In this document: positions 16,336-24,063 of the stretch, piece by piece | How the letters are laid out: every line of letters starts with the position of its first letter | How positions within the stretch are numbered: the first letter of the stretch is position 1 | Assembly (NCBI GenBank): GCA_019114175.1 | Contig: DXFZ01000036.1 | Location: forward strand, 1-53,191 | Reading direction: 5' to 3' | DNA from: Candidatus Corynebacterium gallistercoris | GTDB lineage: Bacteria; Actinomycetota; Actinomycetes; Mycobacteriales; Mycobacteriaceae | DNA length: 53,191 nucleotides | The notes under the pieces: model-generated | Database searches by the model: none | Seen by the model: only the letters and a program-made list of their open reading frames with translations | Told to the model about the DNA's origin: nothing | Translations under genes and position numbers: made by a program

Positions 16336-17925
16336 CGCGGCCCCGCCACCCTCACCCGCAGCCAGCGGCGTCACCGCCTCCACAGCCGCCGCCCCGAACA
16401 CAAGGTCCGTGGTGTCAATCCGCCCCCGCACATCCATGTACGTCCGGCGTTCCTTGATGTAATCATGCTCCATTCGCCACGGATCCACCGCTGCCTGCCG
16501 GGGTAGGGATTCCACTGCCCGCTGGATATAGCCACTGCTCATGTCCAGCATCGGCTGATCCGCCACCACGTCCGCAGGCATCACGGGCGCCACCCATTCG
16601 TCTCCGCGGGTCTCCATTTGCTCCCACAGCTGCACCAGATACCTGCTGGTCATGTCCGCCCGCAGCGTCCAAGACTGGTTTAGGTAGCCAATGGTGAAGG
16701 ACAGATTCGGCAGCCGGTTGCCCATCATGGACCGGTAGGCAACCATGGAGGTCATCGGCACCTCTGTCCCGTCCACCAGGAACGTCGCCGCGCCAAAAGT
16801 CTGCAACTGCAGCCCCGTCGCCAGCACAACAACGTCCGCCTCCAGCGTCGCCTCCCCACCAGAGGCCAGCGCTACCTGCAGCCCATCAGCCTCCACGCCC
16901 TGAATTCGACCCGTCACGACCCGCGCCCCATCACGCATCGCCTTAAAGAAGTCGCCACCAGGGGACTTGCACACGCGCTGATCCCACGGACCATAGGGCG
17001 GGGTGAAGTTCTCCCTGATCTCCTCCGCGGACACGAAGCGCCTGTTCATCGCCCAAAAGTACTTCTTTGCCACGCCAGGCAGCGTTTGGCAGAAGTGGTA
17101 TTGGAACATGTCGCGCGCAATGTGCATGCCCCGTGCCAGCTTGTGCCCCGCCTTCCCGGGTTCCATCGGCAGCACCTTACCCACAGTGGCGCTGATGAGG
17201 TCCGCTTCCGGCAGTGGGGCGATGTACGTGGGAGTCCGTTGCAGCATCGTTGTGTTGGCCCCCAAATTGTGTAGGGCGGGGAGGAGCGTTATGGCCGTCG
17301 CCCCAGAACCAATAATCACCACGTTCTTGCCGGTCACGTCCAGCCCTTCGGGCCAGCGCTGCGGGTGGATGAGCTGGCCGCGGAAGTTCTTGAGCTCGGG
17401 GATCGGCGCGCTGTAGCCTTCGCTATGGCGGTAGTAGCCGGCGGCGAAGTGGACCCGCTTGGTCCAGATTGTTTCTTCTTTTGTTGCGACGCCACCCCGC
17501 GCCATCCCCTCCGAATTCTCTGTCCCTTCGGGGGCCACCAGGGTTGTGATCTCCCACAATCCTTTGTCGCTGTGGAAGTTCACACTCTTCACCCAGGTGG
17601 ACAGTTGGAGCCGGGAGAGCATTCCGGATTCTTCGGCGGCTTCCCGTGCATACTCCTTGATCTGCTTTCCGCTGCCGAGGGTGGCCTTGTGCGGCCACTT
17701 TTTGAAGGGGAGAGAGAAGGTGGCCATGTCCGAGTCCGAGCGGATGCCAGGGTAGGTGAACGTGTTCCACGTGCCGCCGACATCGGAGTTGGAGTCCACC
17801 GCTGCCCAGTTCCAGTGGGGGAAGTGCTTGTTTACATAGTGGGCTAAGTCGATGCCGGATAGACCAGCTCCAACGATGAGTAGATCTAAGGGGGAACCCT
17901 GGGATGCATTGAGTGTGGTAGCCAT
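16318..17925 (-). CDS. Flavin-containing monooxygenase (Baeyer-Villiger type)
   Basis: 535 residues. FAD motif LIVGAGLSGIDLA at the N-terminus, the DVGGTW stretch, the BVMO-like fingerprint FRGQLIHPQRWP, the NADPH motif VIIGSGATAITLLP and a C-terminal VLATG (ATGLQLQTFG). It is close in type to EthA/cyclohexanone-monooxygenase-like enzymes that insert oxygen into ketones or sulfur compounds; the substrate is unknown. ATG 17925 lies 7 nt after TACAGT (leaderless). A perfect palindrome GAAAACGTTTTC lies upstream. A copy of the dispersed motif is read through in frame as GGVATKEET. Confidence 0.9.
   Translation of the reverse strand: MATTLNASQGSPLDLLIVGAGLSGIDLAHYVNKHFPHWNWAAVDSNSDVGGTWNTFTYPGIRSDSDMATFSLPFKKWPHKATLGSGKQIKEYAREAAEESGMLSRLQLSTWVKSVNFHSDKGLWEITTLVAPEGTENSEGMARGGVATKEETIWTKRVHFAAGYYRHSEGYSAPIPELKNFRGQLIHPQRWPEGLDVTGKNVVIIGSGATAITLLPALHNLGANTTMLQRTPTYIAPLPEADLISATVGKVLPMEPGKAGHKLARGMHIARDMFQYHFCQTLPGVAKKYFWAMNRRFVSAEEIRENFTPPYGPWDQRVCKSPGGDFFKAMRDGARVVTGRIQGVEADGLQVALASGGEATLEADVVVLATGLQLQTFGAATFLVDGTEVPMTSMVAYRSMMGNRLPNLSFTIGYLNQSWTLRADMTSRYLVQLWEQMETRGDEWVAPVMPADVVADQPMLDMSSGYIQRAVESLPRQAAVDPWRMEHDYIKERRTYMDVRGRIDTTDLVFGAAAVEAVTPLAAGEGGGAALKLGG
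17476..17500 (+). repeat. Dispersed motif, copy 4 (inside monooxygenase)
   Basis: TTCTTTTG, then TTGCGACGCCACCCCGC; the gene on the other strand reads it as ARGGVATKEE. Confidence 0.7.
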
Positions 17926-17932
17926 GGTTCAC

Positions 17933-17938
17933 ACTGTA
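17933..17938 (-). promoter_or_regulatory. -10 box of the monooxygenase gene (leaderless)
   Basis: TACAGT on the minus strand, 7 nt before the ATG at 17925. Confidence 0.5.
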
Positions 17939-17945
17939 GTATCAG

Positions 17946-17957
17946 GAAAACGTTTTC
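17946..17957. promoter_or_regulatory. Palindromic operator candidate
   Basis: GAAAACGTTTTC is a perfect 12-bp palindrome 7 bp upstream of the monooxygenase -10 box, where a repressor would block RNA polymerase. The centre CG with A/T flanks recalls LacI/GalR-type sites. No regulator gene is adjacent. Confidence 0.4.
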
Positions 17958-18004
17958 ACTCTAGAACGCTAAAAAAATTGAACTCTCAAGTAGGAGTTGA
18001 GGGT

Positions 18005-18284
18005 TGTGGATAACTCGGTGGATAACTGTCCTGGGGATTTGCCTGTGACGCTGAGATATGCATGTTTCTAGCAGTGGCCTGCCACCTGCGCAGATGGATT
18101 TTGAGGGAGTTATCCACCGGGATTAACGGAAAGAGTGCTCAATAGAAAAGTGCTCTGACCTGGCAGTTTGCGGAAAAGTGCTGGTCAGGGAATCCGTTAT
18201 CCACAGGTTTTCCACAAGGCGAACTGGGACTTTGGGATTTACCCACAATTCGTCCACAGGTTATCCACAACAGCCTGTGGATAA
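18005..18284. promoter_or_regulatory. Cluster of DnaA boxes upstream of dnaB
   Basis: Exact TTATCCACA boxes occur at 18197-18205 and 18261-18269 (plus) and at 18005-18013 and 18276-18284 (minus). One-mismatch boxes are at 18017-18025 (minus), 18110-18118 (plus) and 18208-18216 (plus). The last pair (18261/18276) is inverted, 6 nt apart. No dnaA, dnaN or rpmH lies nearby, so this is either a DnaA-controlled dnaB regulatory region or a secondary DnaA-binding locus. The region 17958-18342 contains no gene. Confidence 0.7.
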
Positions 18285-18342
18285 CTGTCCACGGTATTTG
18301 CGCTGGTGGGGCACCAGACGCATGCATGTCACAGCCGCCCAC

Positions 18343-18348
18343 TAGAGT
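18343..18348 (+). promoter_or_regulatory. -10 box of dnaB (leaderless)
   Basis: TAGAGT followed by 7 nt and the ATG at 18356. Confidence 0.55.
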
Positions 18349-18355
18349 GTTGAGC

Positions 18356-19840
18356 ATGAGCCCGCACGAATCTGAGCGCAACTTCGATGACCACAACTCC
18401 TTCCCACCGCCACCGGAGGAGCCCCCTTTTGACCCCATGGATGAGGGGGGTCAGGGGGGCGCGGGGTGGCGTCGCCGTGAAAAGAAACAAGTAGAAGAGT
18501 TCGGCCGCGCCATGCCGCAAAACGTGGAGGCGGAGCAGGGCGTGCTCGGCGGCATGCTGATGGATAAGGATGCCATCGCGGATGTGGTGGAAGTGCTCAC
18601 CGGGGATGACTTCTACCGGCCGGCGCACAAGACGATCTTTGATGTGATTCTGCGGCTCTACGGTGAGGGCAAGGAAGTCGATCCGCTGATCGTGGCCGGC
18701 CGCCTAGACCGGGATTCCGTGTTGGAGATGGTGGGCGGGGCAACGTACCTGCACAGCCTGATGAACAAGACCCCCACCAGCGCCAACGTGGGCTACTATG
18801 CGGCGCTGGTGAAGGAAAAGGCCACACTGCGGCGGCTGGTGCAGGCGGGCACGAAGATTGTGCAGCTGGGCTACTCCGGCATCGAAGGCGCGGAAGTGGA
18901 CAGCGTGGTGGACAATGCGCAGCAGGAGATGTTTGCGCTGACCAACACGGCCGCTAGCGAGGACTACGAAGTCTTCGGTGAGCTGCTGCAGCCGGTGATG
19001 GATGAGATCGATGAGCTCAGCGAAGTTGGCGGCAAGGCCATGGGCGTGGCCACCGGGTTTGCGGACTTGGATGACCTGACCAATGGTTTGCACGGCGGGC
19101 AGATGATTATTGTGGCAGCGCGCCCTGGTGTGGGTAAATCCACGCTGGCCCTGGACTTCATGCGGTCCTGTTCCGTGGGGCAGGGGAAGGCATCCGTGCT
19201 GTTCAGCTTGGAGATGAGTAAGTCAGAGGTGATGATGCGCATCTTCTCTGCGGAGGCTGAAGTGCGGCTATCCTCCATGCGCGGCGGGCGGATGGAAGAC
19301 AAGGACTGGGAGCAGCTTCACACAAGGGTGGAGCAGATTGACCAGGCGCCGATCTATATTGACGATTCGCCGAACCTGACGATGATGGAGATCCGCTCTA
19401 AGGCGCGGCGGCTGAAGCAGCAGGTGGATCTGCAGCTCATTGTGGTGGACTACCTCCAGCTGATGAGCTCCGGTAAAAAGGTTGAATCCCGCCAGCAGGA
19501 GGTCTCTGAGTTCTCGCGTCAGCTGAAGTTGTTGGCCAAGGAAGTTGACGTGCCAGTGGTGGCGATTTCCCAGCTGAACCGTGGCGTGGAATCCCGTGGC
19601 GATGATGCGCTGCCGCGCGTGAGTGACCTGCGCGAATCCGGCTCCTTGGAGCAGGACGCGGATATGGTGATGCTGCTGAACCGACCAGACTCGCAGAACC
19701 CGGACCATGAGCGCGCGGGTGAGGCGGATATTATCCTGGCGAAGCACCGCGGCGGACCGATTGGCACGGTGACGGTGGCGCACAAGCTGCAGTACTCCAA
19801 GTTTGCGGATATGGCGCGTGATGTTGTGCCGATGGCTTAG
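18356..19840 (+). CDS. dnaB: Replicative DNA helicase DnaB
   Basis: 494 residues; hexameric 5'-3' helicase of the replication fork. The N-terminal primase-interacting domain begins at PQNVEAEQGVLGGMLMD (about 54). Walker A ARPGVGKST is near 255-263, Walker B LIVVDYLQLM near 375, and AISQLNRGVESR and DLRESGSLEQDADMV follow. No intein interrupts it, unlike several mycobacterial DnaB proteins. The first 50 residues are an acidic, proline-rich extension. It includes GGAGWRRREKK, encoded by a copy of the dispersed motif. ATG 18356 is chosen for the TAGAGT box; DnaA boxes lie just upstream. Confidence 0.96.
   Translation: MSPHESERNFDDHNSFPPPPEEPPFDPMDEGGQGGAGWRRREKKQVEEFGRAMPQNVEAEQGVLGGMLMDKDAIADVVEVLTGDDFYRPAHKTIFDVILRLYGEGKEVDPLIVAGRLDRDSVLEMVGGATYLHSLMNKTPTSANVGYYAALVKEKATLRRLVQAGTKIVQLGYSGIEGAEVDSVVDNAQQEMFALTNTAASEDYEVFGELLQPVMDEIDELSEVGGKAMGVATGFADLDDLTNGLHGGQMIIVAARPGVGKSTLALDFMRSCSVGQGKASVLFSLEMSKSEVMMRIFSAEAEVRLSSMRGGRMEDKDWEQLHTRVEQIDQAPIYIDDSPNLTMMEIRSKARRLKQQVDLQLIVVDYLQLMSSGKKVESRQQEVSEFSRQLKLLAKEVDVPVVAISQLNRGVESRGDDALPRVSDLRESGSLEQDADMVMLLNRPDSQNPDHERAGEADIILAKHRGGPIGTVTVAHKLQYSKFADMARDVVPMA
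18461..18486 (-). repeat. Dispersed motif, copy 5 (5' part of dnaB)
   Basis: GCGGGGTGGCGTCGCC, then GTG and AAAAGAAA; encodes AGWRRREKK in the N-terminal extension of DnaB. The 16-nt core matches the consensus exactly. Confidence 0.75.
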
Positions 19841-20127
19841 GTGCCTGGGCTAGCACGGTAGGCGTTCCAGAAGCCATCCCGTTCATCCTTCCGGAACTCC
19901 ATGACGGTGTGAGCAGGAAGCCACGTGAGTGCCTCGAGGCTTCCGGGTCCCTCGCCAATGCAGAAGCGGACTTGTTCTTCATAGGAGTCCACGCGAATAG
20001 GCTTGATACGGTAATCATCGGAGTGAACATCGCCGTGCAGGAGGTACAGAACCTCTGGAGTGGGGTGGAGTTCCACTTCAACTATCTGTTTGGTAGGGAT
20101 GCTGAGCTTCTCGCTCGCAAACTCCAC
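19837..20127 (-). CDS. Hypothetical protein, possibly N-terminally truncated
   Basis: 96 residues from GTG 20127. Acidic, with no membrane segments; ends EFRKDERDGFWNAYRASPGT. Its stop overlaps the dnaB stop on the other strand. The frame stays open and protein-like upstream (DWQHFALQCPYTSV) back to a TAG near 20170 without an ATG. The original start may therefore be lost. No family recognised. Confidence 0.45.
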   Translation of the reverse strand: MEFASEKLSIPTKQIVEVELHPTPEVLYLLHGDVHSDDYRIKPIRVDSYEEQVRFCIGEGPGSLEALTWLPAHTVMEFRKDERDGFWNAYRASPGT

Positions 20128-20219
20128 GGAAGTATAGGGGCATTGGAGTGCGAAGTGTTGCCAGTCGGCCTAGAGGACCTTTGGTGGTTGTTGCTTGCTT
20201 AAAATGGCGTGCTTCGCTG

Positions 20220-20747
20220 TCAGTCGGTCGTTGTGTAAGGCGAGGCAAGTTTCTCAAGCAGCCCTAGCAGCTGCTCCTGTTCCCTTTCGGCCAGCCGGGC
20301 AAAGAAGAGTTCCTTCACTTTGGCTGCGTGGCCCGGTGCTGCGGCGCGCAGAACCTCGAGTCCTTGGGGCTGCAATACGGCGAAGTAGCCACGTCCGTCC
20401 TCTGTGCAGGCTTCTTTGGAGATGAGCCCTCGCTTCATCATCCGGTTGATCTGATGGGACATGCGGGACCGATCCCACTGGATCTCGTCAGCTAAGGCAG
20501 CGATGCGCCAGCGCTGATCAGGGGCCTCGGAGAGGTGAACGAGGATCTCGTAATCGGCCAGGGAAAGGTCTGAGTCCGCGGCGAGTTGGCGGCCGAGTGC
20601 AATGTTGGAGCTCGCCTGTACTACGAGCCATAGGCGCCATATCTGTTGCTGTTGCGAGGAGAGCCAAGGGGAATCGTCCGGTTGTGCGCTCGTGGCTGCT
20701 GCGTTCTCTGTGGTGTTTTCTGCCGTGTTCACAAGGGGATTATTGCA
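20220..20747 (-). CDS. rosR: MarR-family regulator, RosR-like
   Basis: About 175 residues. Winged helix with SLADYEILVHLSEAPDQRWRIAALADEIQWDRSRMSHQINRM and KEACTEDGRGYFAVL as the wing. It is divergent from yceI with two sites GTTGA-NNNN-TCAAC between them. This matches what I recall of RosR of C. glutamicum, an H2O2-sensitive MarR repressor with motif TTGTTGAYRYRTCAACWA that controls a polyisoprenoid-binding (YceI-type) gene and flavin reductases. The ORF is open to ATG 20795, but that would place operator 1 inside the coding region. ATG 20747 is therefore preferred, and the start is uncertain. Confidence 0.8.
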   Translation of the reverse strand, partial: CNNPLVNTAENTTENAAATSAQPDDSPWLSSQQQQIWRLWLVVQASSNIALGRQLAADSDLSLADYEILVHLSEAPDQRWRIAALADEIQWDRSRMSHQINRMMKRGLISKEACTEDGRGYFAVLQPQGLEVLRAAAPGHAAKVKELFFARLAEREQEQLLGLLEKLASPYTTTD

Positions 20748-20760
20748 CATCACACCGTTA

Positions 20761-20774
20761 GTTGACATATCAAC
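20761..20774. promoter_or_regulatory. RosR-type operator 1
   Basis: GTTGACATATCAAC, flanked by TA on both sides: 17 of 18 positions fit the RosR consensus as I remember it. It lies 14 bp upstream of the preferred rosR start. Confidence 0.65.
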
Positions 20775-20807
20775 TAGCGGGGCGTAGGCTGACATCTGTC
20801 AGCGAAA

Positions 20808-20821
20808 GTTGATACATCAAC
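20808..20821. promoter_or_regulatory. RosR-type operator 2
   Basis: GTTGATACATCAAC with TA downstream, 34 bp from operator 1 and 75 bp ahead of yceI. The second site probably controls the divergent yceI-crcB unit. Confidence 0.65.
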
Positions 20822-20895
20822 TACAAGCTCGATCTTGGCCCAGTAGGCCCCGATGCGAGCGAATAACAGCGATCTAACCCGAAAGGTCTCAGCAC

Positions 20896-21444
20896 ATGTC
20901 TACCTCCATCAAGAACTACGAAGGCACCTACACCATCGACGCATCTCACTCCGAGATCGGCTTTAGCGCCCGCCACGCCATGGTGACCAAGGTCCGCGGT
21001 GCGTTTAACGAATTCTCCGGCAAGGCCACCTCCGGCACCAACCTGGAGAACGCTTCCATTGAGGTCACCATTGATGTTGCTTCCATCGATACCCGGAACT
21101 CCCAGCGCGATGAGCACCTCCGCGCCGGTGACTTCTTCGATGCGGAGAACCACCCCCAGATCACCTTCACCTCCACCTCCGTGGAAGCCAAGGATGATCA
21201 GACCCTGGCCGTGACCGGCGATCTGACCATCAAGGGCAACACCCAGTCCGTTACCATTGACTTTGACTTCACCGGCGAGGCCGTGGACCCATGGGGCCAG
21301 ACCCGCGTCGGCTTCGAGGGCTCCACTGTCATCAACCGCCGTGACTTCGGTCTGGAGTGGCAGACCGCCCTCGATGGCGGCGGCGTGCTCGTCAGTGAGA
21401 AGATCACCCTGAACTTCGATATCTCCGCCGTCAAGGAGGCCTAA
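20896..21444 (+). CDS. YceI-family (polyisoprenoid-binding) protein
   Basis: 182 residues. Lipocalin-like YceI fold: YTIDASHSEIGFSARHAMVTKVRGAFNEFSG at the start, then IDTRNSQRDEHLRAGDFFDAENHPQITFTS and the end INRRDFGLEWQ. No signal peptide, so cytoplasmic. The fold binds isoprenoid chains such as quinones; the role in stress is unclear. Ribosome site AAAGG upstream. Divergent from rosR with two operators between them, and 6 nt ahead of crcB, so peroxide may induce the whole unit. Confidence 0.92.
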   Translation: MSTSIKNYEGTYTIDASHSEIGFSARHAMVTKVRGAFNEFSGKATSGTNLENASIEVTIDVASIDTRNSQRDEHLRAGDFFDAENHPQITFTSTSVEAKDDQTLAVTGDLTIKGNTQSVTIDFDFTGEAVDPWGQTRVGFEGSTVINRRDFGLEWQTALDGGGVLVSEKITLNFDISAVKEA

Positions 21445-21450
21445 CTCCCC

Positions 21451-21867
21451 GTGACCCGCGTGCGTGCCCAGTGCCCGCCGGTTGCCATCGTGGCGATTGG
21501 CGGCGCGCTGGGCACTTTTGCGCGCTTCCTCGCCGGGCCGGACGCATTGCTGCTGGTCAACACGCTGGGTGCGGGGTTGCTGGGGCTGCTGGCTGCTCTG
21601 GTTCCTTGTTCTTCTTCTTTTTCGCGACGCCACCACGGCTCCGGTTTCCTCGGCGCGTTCACGTCTTTTTCGGCTCTGTCCGCCGCCGTGGTGGAGGCTG
21701 ATTCTGTTGTGAGCGGTGCTACTTATATGACCGCGAGCCTGGCGCTGGGCCTTGTAGCGGCGGGTGCCGGGCTGTGGCTCGGCGCGAAAGTGCGCCCTGC
21801 TGCAACTGCTGATGCAAGTGCTGAAGCGGAGGCTGCTCCAGGTGCTGATGCGGGGGAGACGTCATGA
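21451..21867 (+). CDS. crcB: CrcB/Fluc fluoride channel subunit 1
   Basis: 138 residues from GTG. Four helices in the Fluc pattern: GGALGTFARFLAG, LLLVNTLGAGLLGLLAAL, GAFTSFSALSAAVVE and a last helix before an Ala/Glu-rich tail. Fluc channels export fluoride as dual-topology dimers; tandem genes usually encode heterodimers. The loop between helices 2 and 3 holds a copy of the dispersed motif (PCSSSFSRRHHGSG). Stop and next start overlap (ATGA). No fluoride riboswitch is seen ahead of it. Confidence 0.85.
   Translation: MTRVRAQCPPVAIVAIGGALGTFARFLAGPDALLLVNTLGAGLLGLLAALVPCSSSFSRRHHGSGFLGAFTSFSALSAAVVEADSVVSGATYMTASLALGLVAAGAGLWLGAKVRPAATADASAEAEAAPGADAGETS
21617..21637 (+). repeat. Dispersed motif, copy 6 (inside crcB)
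   Basis: CTTTTT, CGCGACGCCACCACGG; read as SFSRRHHG between two membrane helices. Confidence 0.65.
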
Positions 21868-22298
21868 CCGTGTGGGAAGCGCTGGCGGTCGCTGCCGCAG
21901 GTGGAGTAGGAGCTGCCGCCCGATACACCCTGGACAATGAACTGAAGTCTAGGTTCTCTCAGAAGCTGCGCTGGGCCGCCCCGCTGTGGAGCCTCCTCGT
22001 CATCAACGCCTGTGGATCTTTCGCGCTTGGCGCCATAATGAGCGCTGAACTGGGCGAATTCACCACGGAGGTTGTGGGCGTAGGGCTCTGCGGTGGTTTC
22101 ACGACCTTCTCCACGGTGATGGTGGAGACCCTCACGTCCGCGATTCCATCCAGCTCCCCAACTCCATCCCGCTCCACAGCCCCCGCCACAGCTCGATCTC
22201 CGGTCTGGCCCTCCCGGATCCTGGCGAGCCTCGCTCTTCTGCTTCTCATGAGCGCCGTCTGCGTGGCCGCGTTCTGGGCAGGGAACCACGTCTTCTGA
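21864..22298 (+). CDS. crcB: CrcB/Fluc fluoride channel subunit 2
   Basis: 144 residues. GGVGAAARYTLDN, LLVINACGSFALGAIM and GLCGGFTTFSTVMVETL are the classic CrcB motifs, including the asparagine and the TTFST stretch that line the pore. A Ser/Pro/Thr-rich insert (PSSSPTPSRSTAPATA) precedes the last helix. It starts in a 4-nt overlap with the first crcB gene and is followed by a clear terminator. Confidence 0.9.
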   Translation: MTVWEALAVAAAGGVGAAARYTLDNELKSRFSQKLRWAAPLWSLLVINACGSFALGAIMSAELGEFTTEVVGVGLCGGFTTFSTVMVETLTSAIPSSSPTPSRSTAPATARSPVWPSRILASLALLLLMSAVCVAAFWAGNHVF

Positions 22299-22311
22299 GC
22301 GATGTATCCGG

Positions 22312-22329
22312 GCACCCTAGGTGCTTTTT
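22312..22329 (+). terminator. Terminator after crcB genes
   Basis: GCACC-CTA-GGTGC followed by TTTTT, 14 nt after the crcB stop. Confidence 0.8.
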
Positions 22330-22640
22330 CACCATGACTGCGCTTCCCCCTCTAACACGGGCTAGACACACGCACTTTTGTGGGAGTTCTTTACCCGTGC
22401 GTCAGCTCGGACCTCAACCTTGGATCAACGGTGGCCAAGCCTTCCCTCTACGTTGGCTCAACCGTGGCTCAAATGGTCCGAACTGTAGCAGGTTCATGGA
22501 GGCTTGTAGCAGGTTGTATGTCGATTTTTGCCCGTTTTGTGACCTTGAAACTGTCACATTTGGCAATGAACCTGTCCAGTTGGTTTGGGACTCTGTTGTG
22601 GAGCCTATTGTTATGCAATCTGCTGTTATGAAGCCTGGTG
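22330..22640. other. Intergenic region with short internal repeats
   Basis: No convincing gene. Low GC and several short repeats: TGTAGCAGGTT twice within 32 bp (22484 and 22505), TGTTATG twice near 22610-22630, and CAACSGTGG variants near 22430-22470. The small ORFs here have no coding features I trust. Confidence 0.4.
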
Positions 22641-23396
22641 TCACCGCGCGCGGTAGGGACATGGCTGCTTGGCAGCCTCATATCGGAGTAGGCGCCAGCC
22701 TGCCAGCAGGAGGACCACACAAACGGCAAGGATGTTTGCGCGTTGCGCCACCCCGGCAACCTCGCCGAAGCCCACGTAAGCAACCAGGAACCACAGGTTG
22801 CTCACCACCGCCACCAAAGAAAACACCGCCAATGCCAATGTGGGGAAGTCTCGCAATCTAGTGCGCCACCACCAGGCGATAACCAGACAACACAGCACTA
22901 AGGTCGCGCCCGTGGCCACGCTGCTGGTGAAGACATGCACCTTGTGCTCCAGGCTCACGGCTCCGGAACGCTCCAGAGCCAAGCACTTTGGTTCAAAGAC
23001 GGCGCAGTCCAGGGGGAAGAGGGCGTCCAGGATGGTGGCGACACCGAACACTCCCAATAGCAACGTGCTTGCGCGAGTGAAGAACGCGCGCTGGCGCAGT
23101 GAGAGCTGCGCTGACGGTTGCGGTGGTTGCAGGTTTGAGTGCAAAGGGAGCGCCGGGAGCACGTGCCGCCACAACACAGCGGCTGCCAGAAGAGCGCAGG
23201 TGCCAGCGGTGGCGTCGAGGAATCTGAAGAGGCGGCCATGCGTCATCGTTTGTGCGGACATCTCTGACAGGTAGGAGACGTCCACGGGGATCGGCCAACC
23301 CAAGAGAGCCTCCAGCACCAAGGTGGCGTACAGCACCCCGCACGCCATGAGCAGCCGTCCGGCCAGCCGGGCCTTAGCGGAGGGTAGCAGCGACAA
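22641..23396 (-). CDS. DUF998-family membrane protein
   Basis: 251 residues with six to seven helices. Typical DUF998 order: GVLYATLVLEALLGWPIPVDVSYLSEMSAQ, then FRFLDATAGTCALLAAAVLW, GVFGVATILDALFPLDCA, HVFTSSVATGATLVLCCLVI and a last pair of helices. Function unknown for the family. The annotated TTG start overlaps the upstream hydrolase gene by 23 nt; ATG 23348 is an alternative. Last gene of a three-gene minus-strand unit. Confidence 0.8.
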   Translation of the reverse strand: MSLLPSAKARLAGRLLMACGVLYATLVLEALLGWPIPVDVSYLSEMSAQTMTHGRLFRFLDATAGTCALLAAAVLWRHVLPALPLHSNLQPPQPSAQLSLRQRAFFTRASTLLLGVFGVATILDALFPLDCAVFEPKCLALERSGAVSLEHKVHVFTSSVATGATLVLCCLVIAWWWRTRLRDFPTLALAVFSLVAVVSNLWFLVAYVGFGEVAGVAQRANILAVCVVLLLAGWRLLRYEAAKQPCPYRAR

Positions 23397-24063
23397 TCTC
23401 AGCTACCTCCTTAGGGTGCTGCAACATCACGTGATGCCCAGACGGGCTCACGACCAGGTGCCGGGCGCCTAGACCGCGCGCCAACCGGGCCTGCTTGGTG
23501 AACCAACTCCACGGAAGCGCCCTCGTCAGGCGGTTGTTGATCCACCTGGCAGTCACCACCACGCGGGAGCCATCGGGCCCACCCGTCAGCAGAGGCTCGC
23601 GCCAGGTATCCCGGGCGGCGCGCACCACCTTGGCCGTGGCGCGGAAAGCGCTGTTCTCATGGAGGAAGTGCTCCACGGGGTGCGGGGCCACCGTCATGAG
23701 CGGCCGCCACCACCGCCACAACGTGCCCGGGTTCAACCACGGCCGCGGGACATCCGCCACGGAAGCATCCAGCAACACCAAGGCCACCTTTCTCTCCGGC
23801 TGGGAAGACAGCAGCTGGTAATAGGCCAACTCAGCCAAGTAACCACCGAAGGAGTGGCCCACCAAGACCACGGGATTATCACCGTGGCGGGCGGGGGAGA
23901 GGATGTCCGCGAGGGCGTCGCCAACAGAAAAAGGCTCATCCGACACAGACCGTGCCACGGCCGTGGTGCGCCAACCAGTGGGAAGGTGGCGGAAGAAGGG
24001 GTCGGCGTCCGTCGCGGGGCGGGCCATGCCAGGGACGAACACCACGTGGGCGGTCGCGGACAT
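23374..24063 (-). CDS. Alpha/beta hydrolase
   Basis: 229 residues. VVFVPGMARP as the oxyanion strand, the nucleophile elbow GHSFGG (Ser in VVLVGHSFGGYLAE), LVLLDAS, and a final histidine in SPSGHHVMLQHP. A cytoplasmic hydrolase of unknown substrate. ATG 24063 overlaps the stop of the DUF4442 gene by one base (TAATG), so an upstream in-frame ATG is not used. It shares a transcript with the DUF4442 and DUF998 genes. Confidence 0.85.
   Translation of the reverse strand: MSATAHVVFVPGMARPATDADPFFRHLPTGWRTTAVARSVSDEPFSVGDALADILSPARHGDNPVVLVGHSFGGYLAELAYYQLLSSQPERKVALVLLDASVADVPRPWLNPGTLWRWWRPLMTVAPHPVEHFLHENSAFRATAKVVRAARDTWREPLLTGGPDGSRVVVTARWINNRLTRALPWSWFTKQARLARGLGARHLVVSPSGHHVMLQHPKEVAEIVAATLR
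23912..23933 (-). repeat. Dispersed motif, copy 7 (weak, inside hydrolase)
   Basis: GGGCGTCGCC, AACAG, AAAAAGG on the plus strand. The core and the A-run are present but the GGTGG half is replaced. Counted only as degenerate. Confidence 0.35.

Noticed and set aside
18005..18284. Calling the DnaA-box cluster oriC
   Set aside because: No dnaA, dnaN or rpmH nearby and no AT-rich unwinding element stands out; reported only as a DnaA-box cluster.
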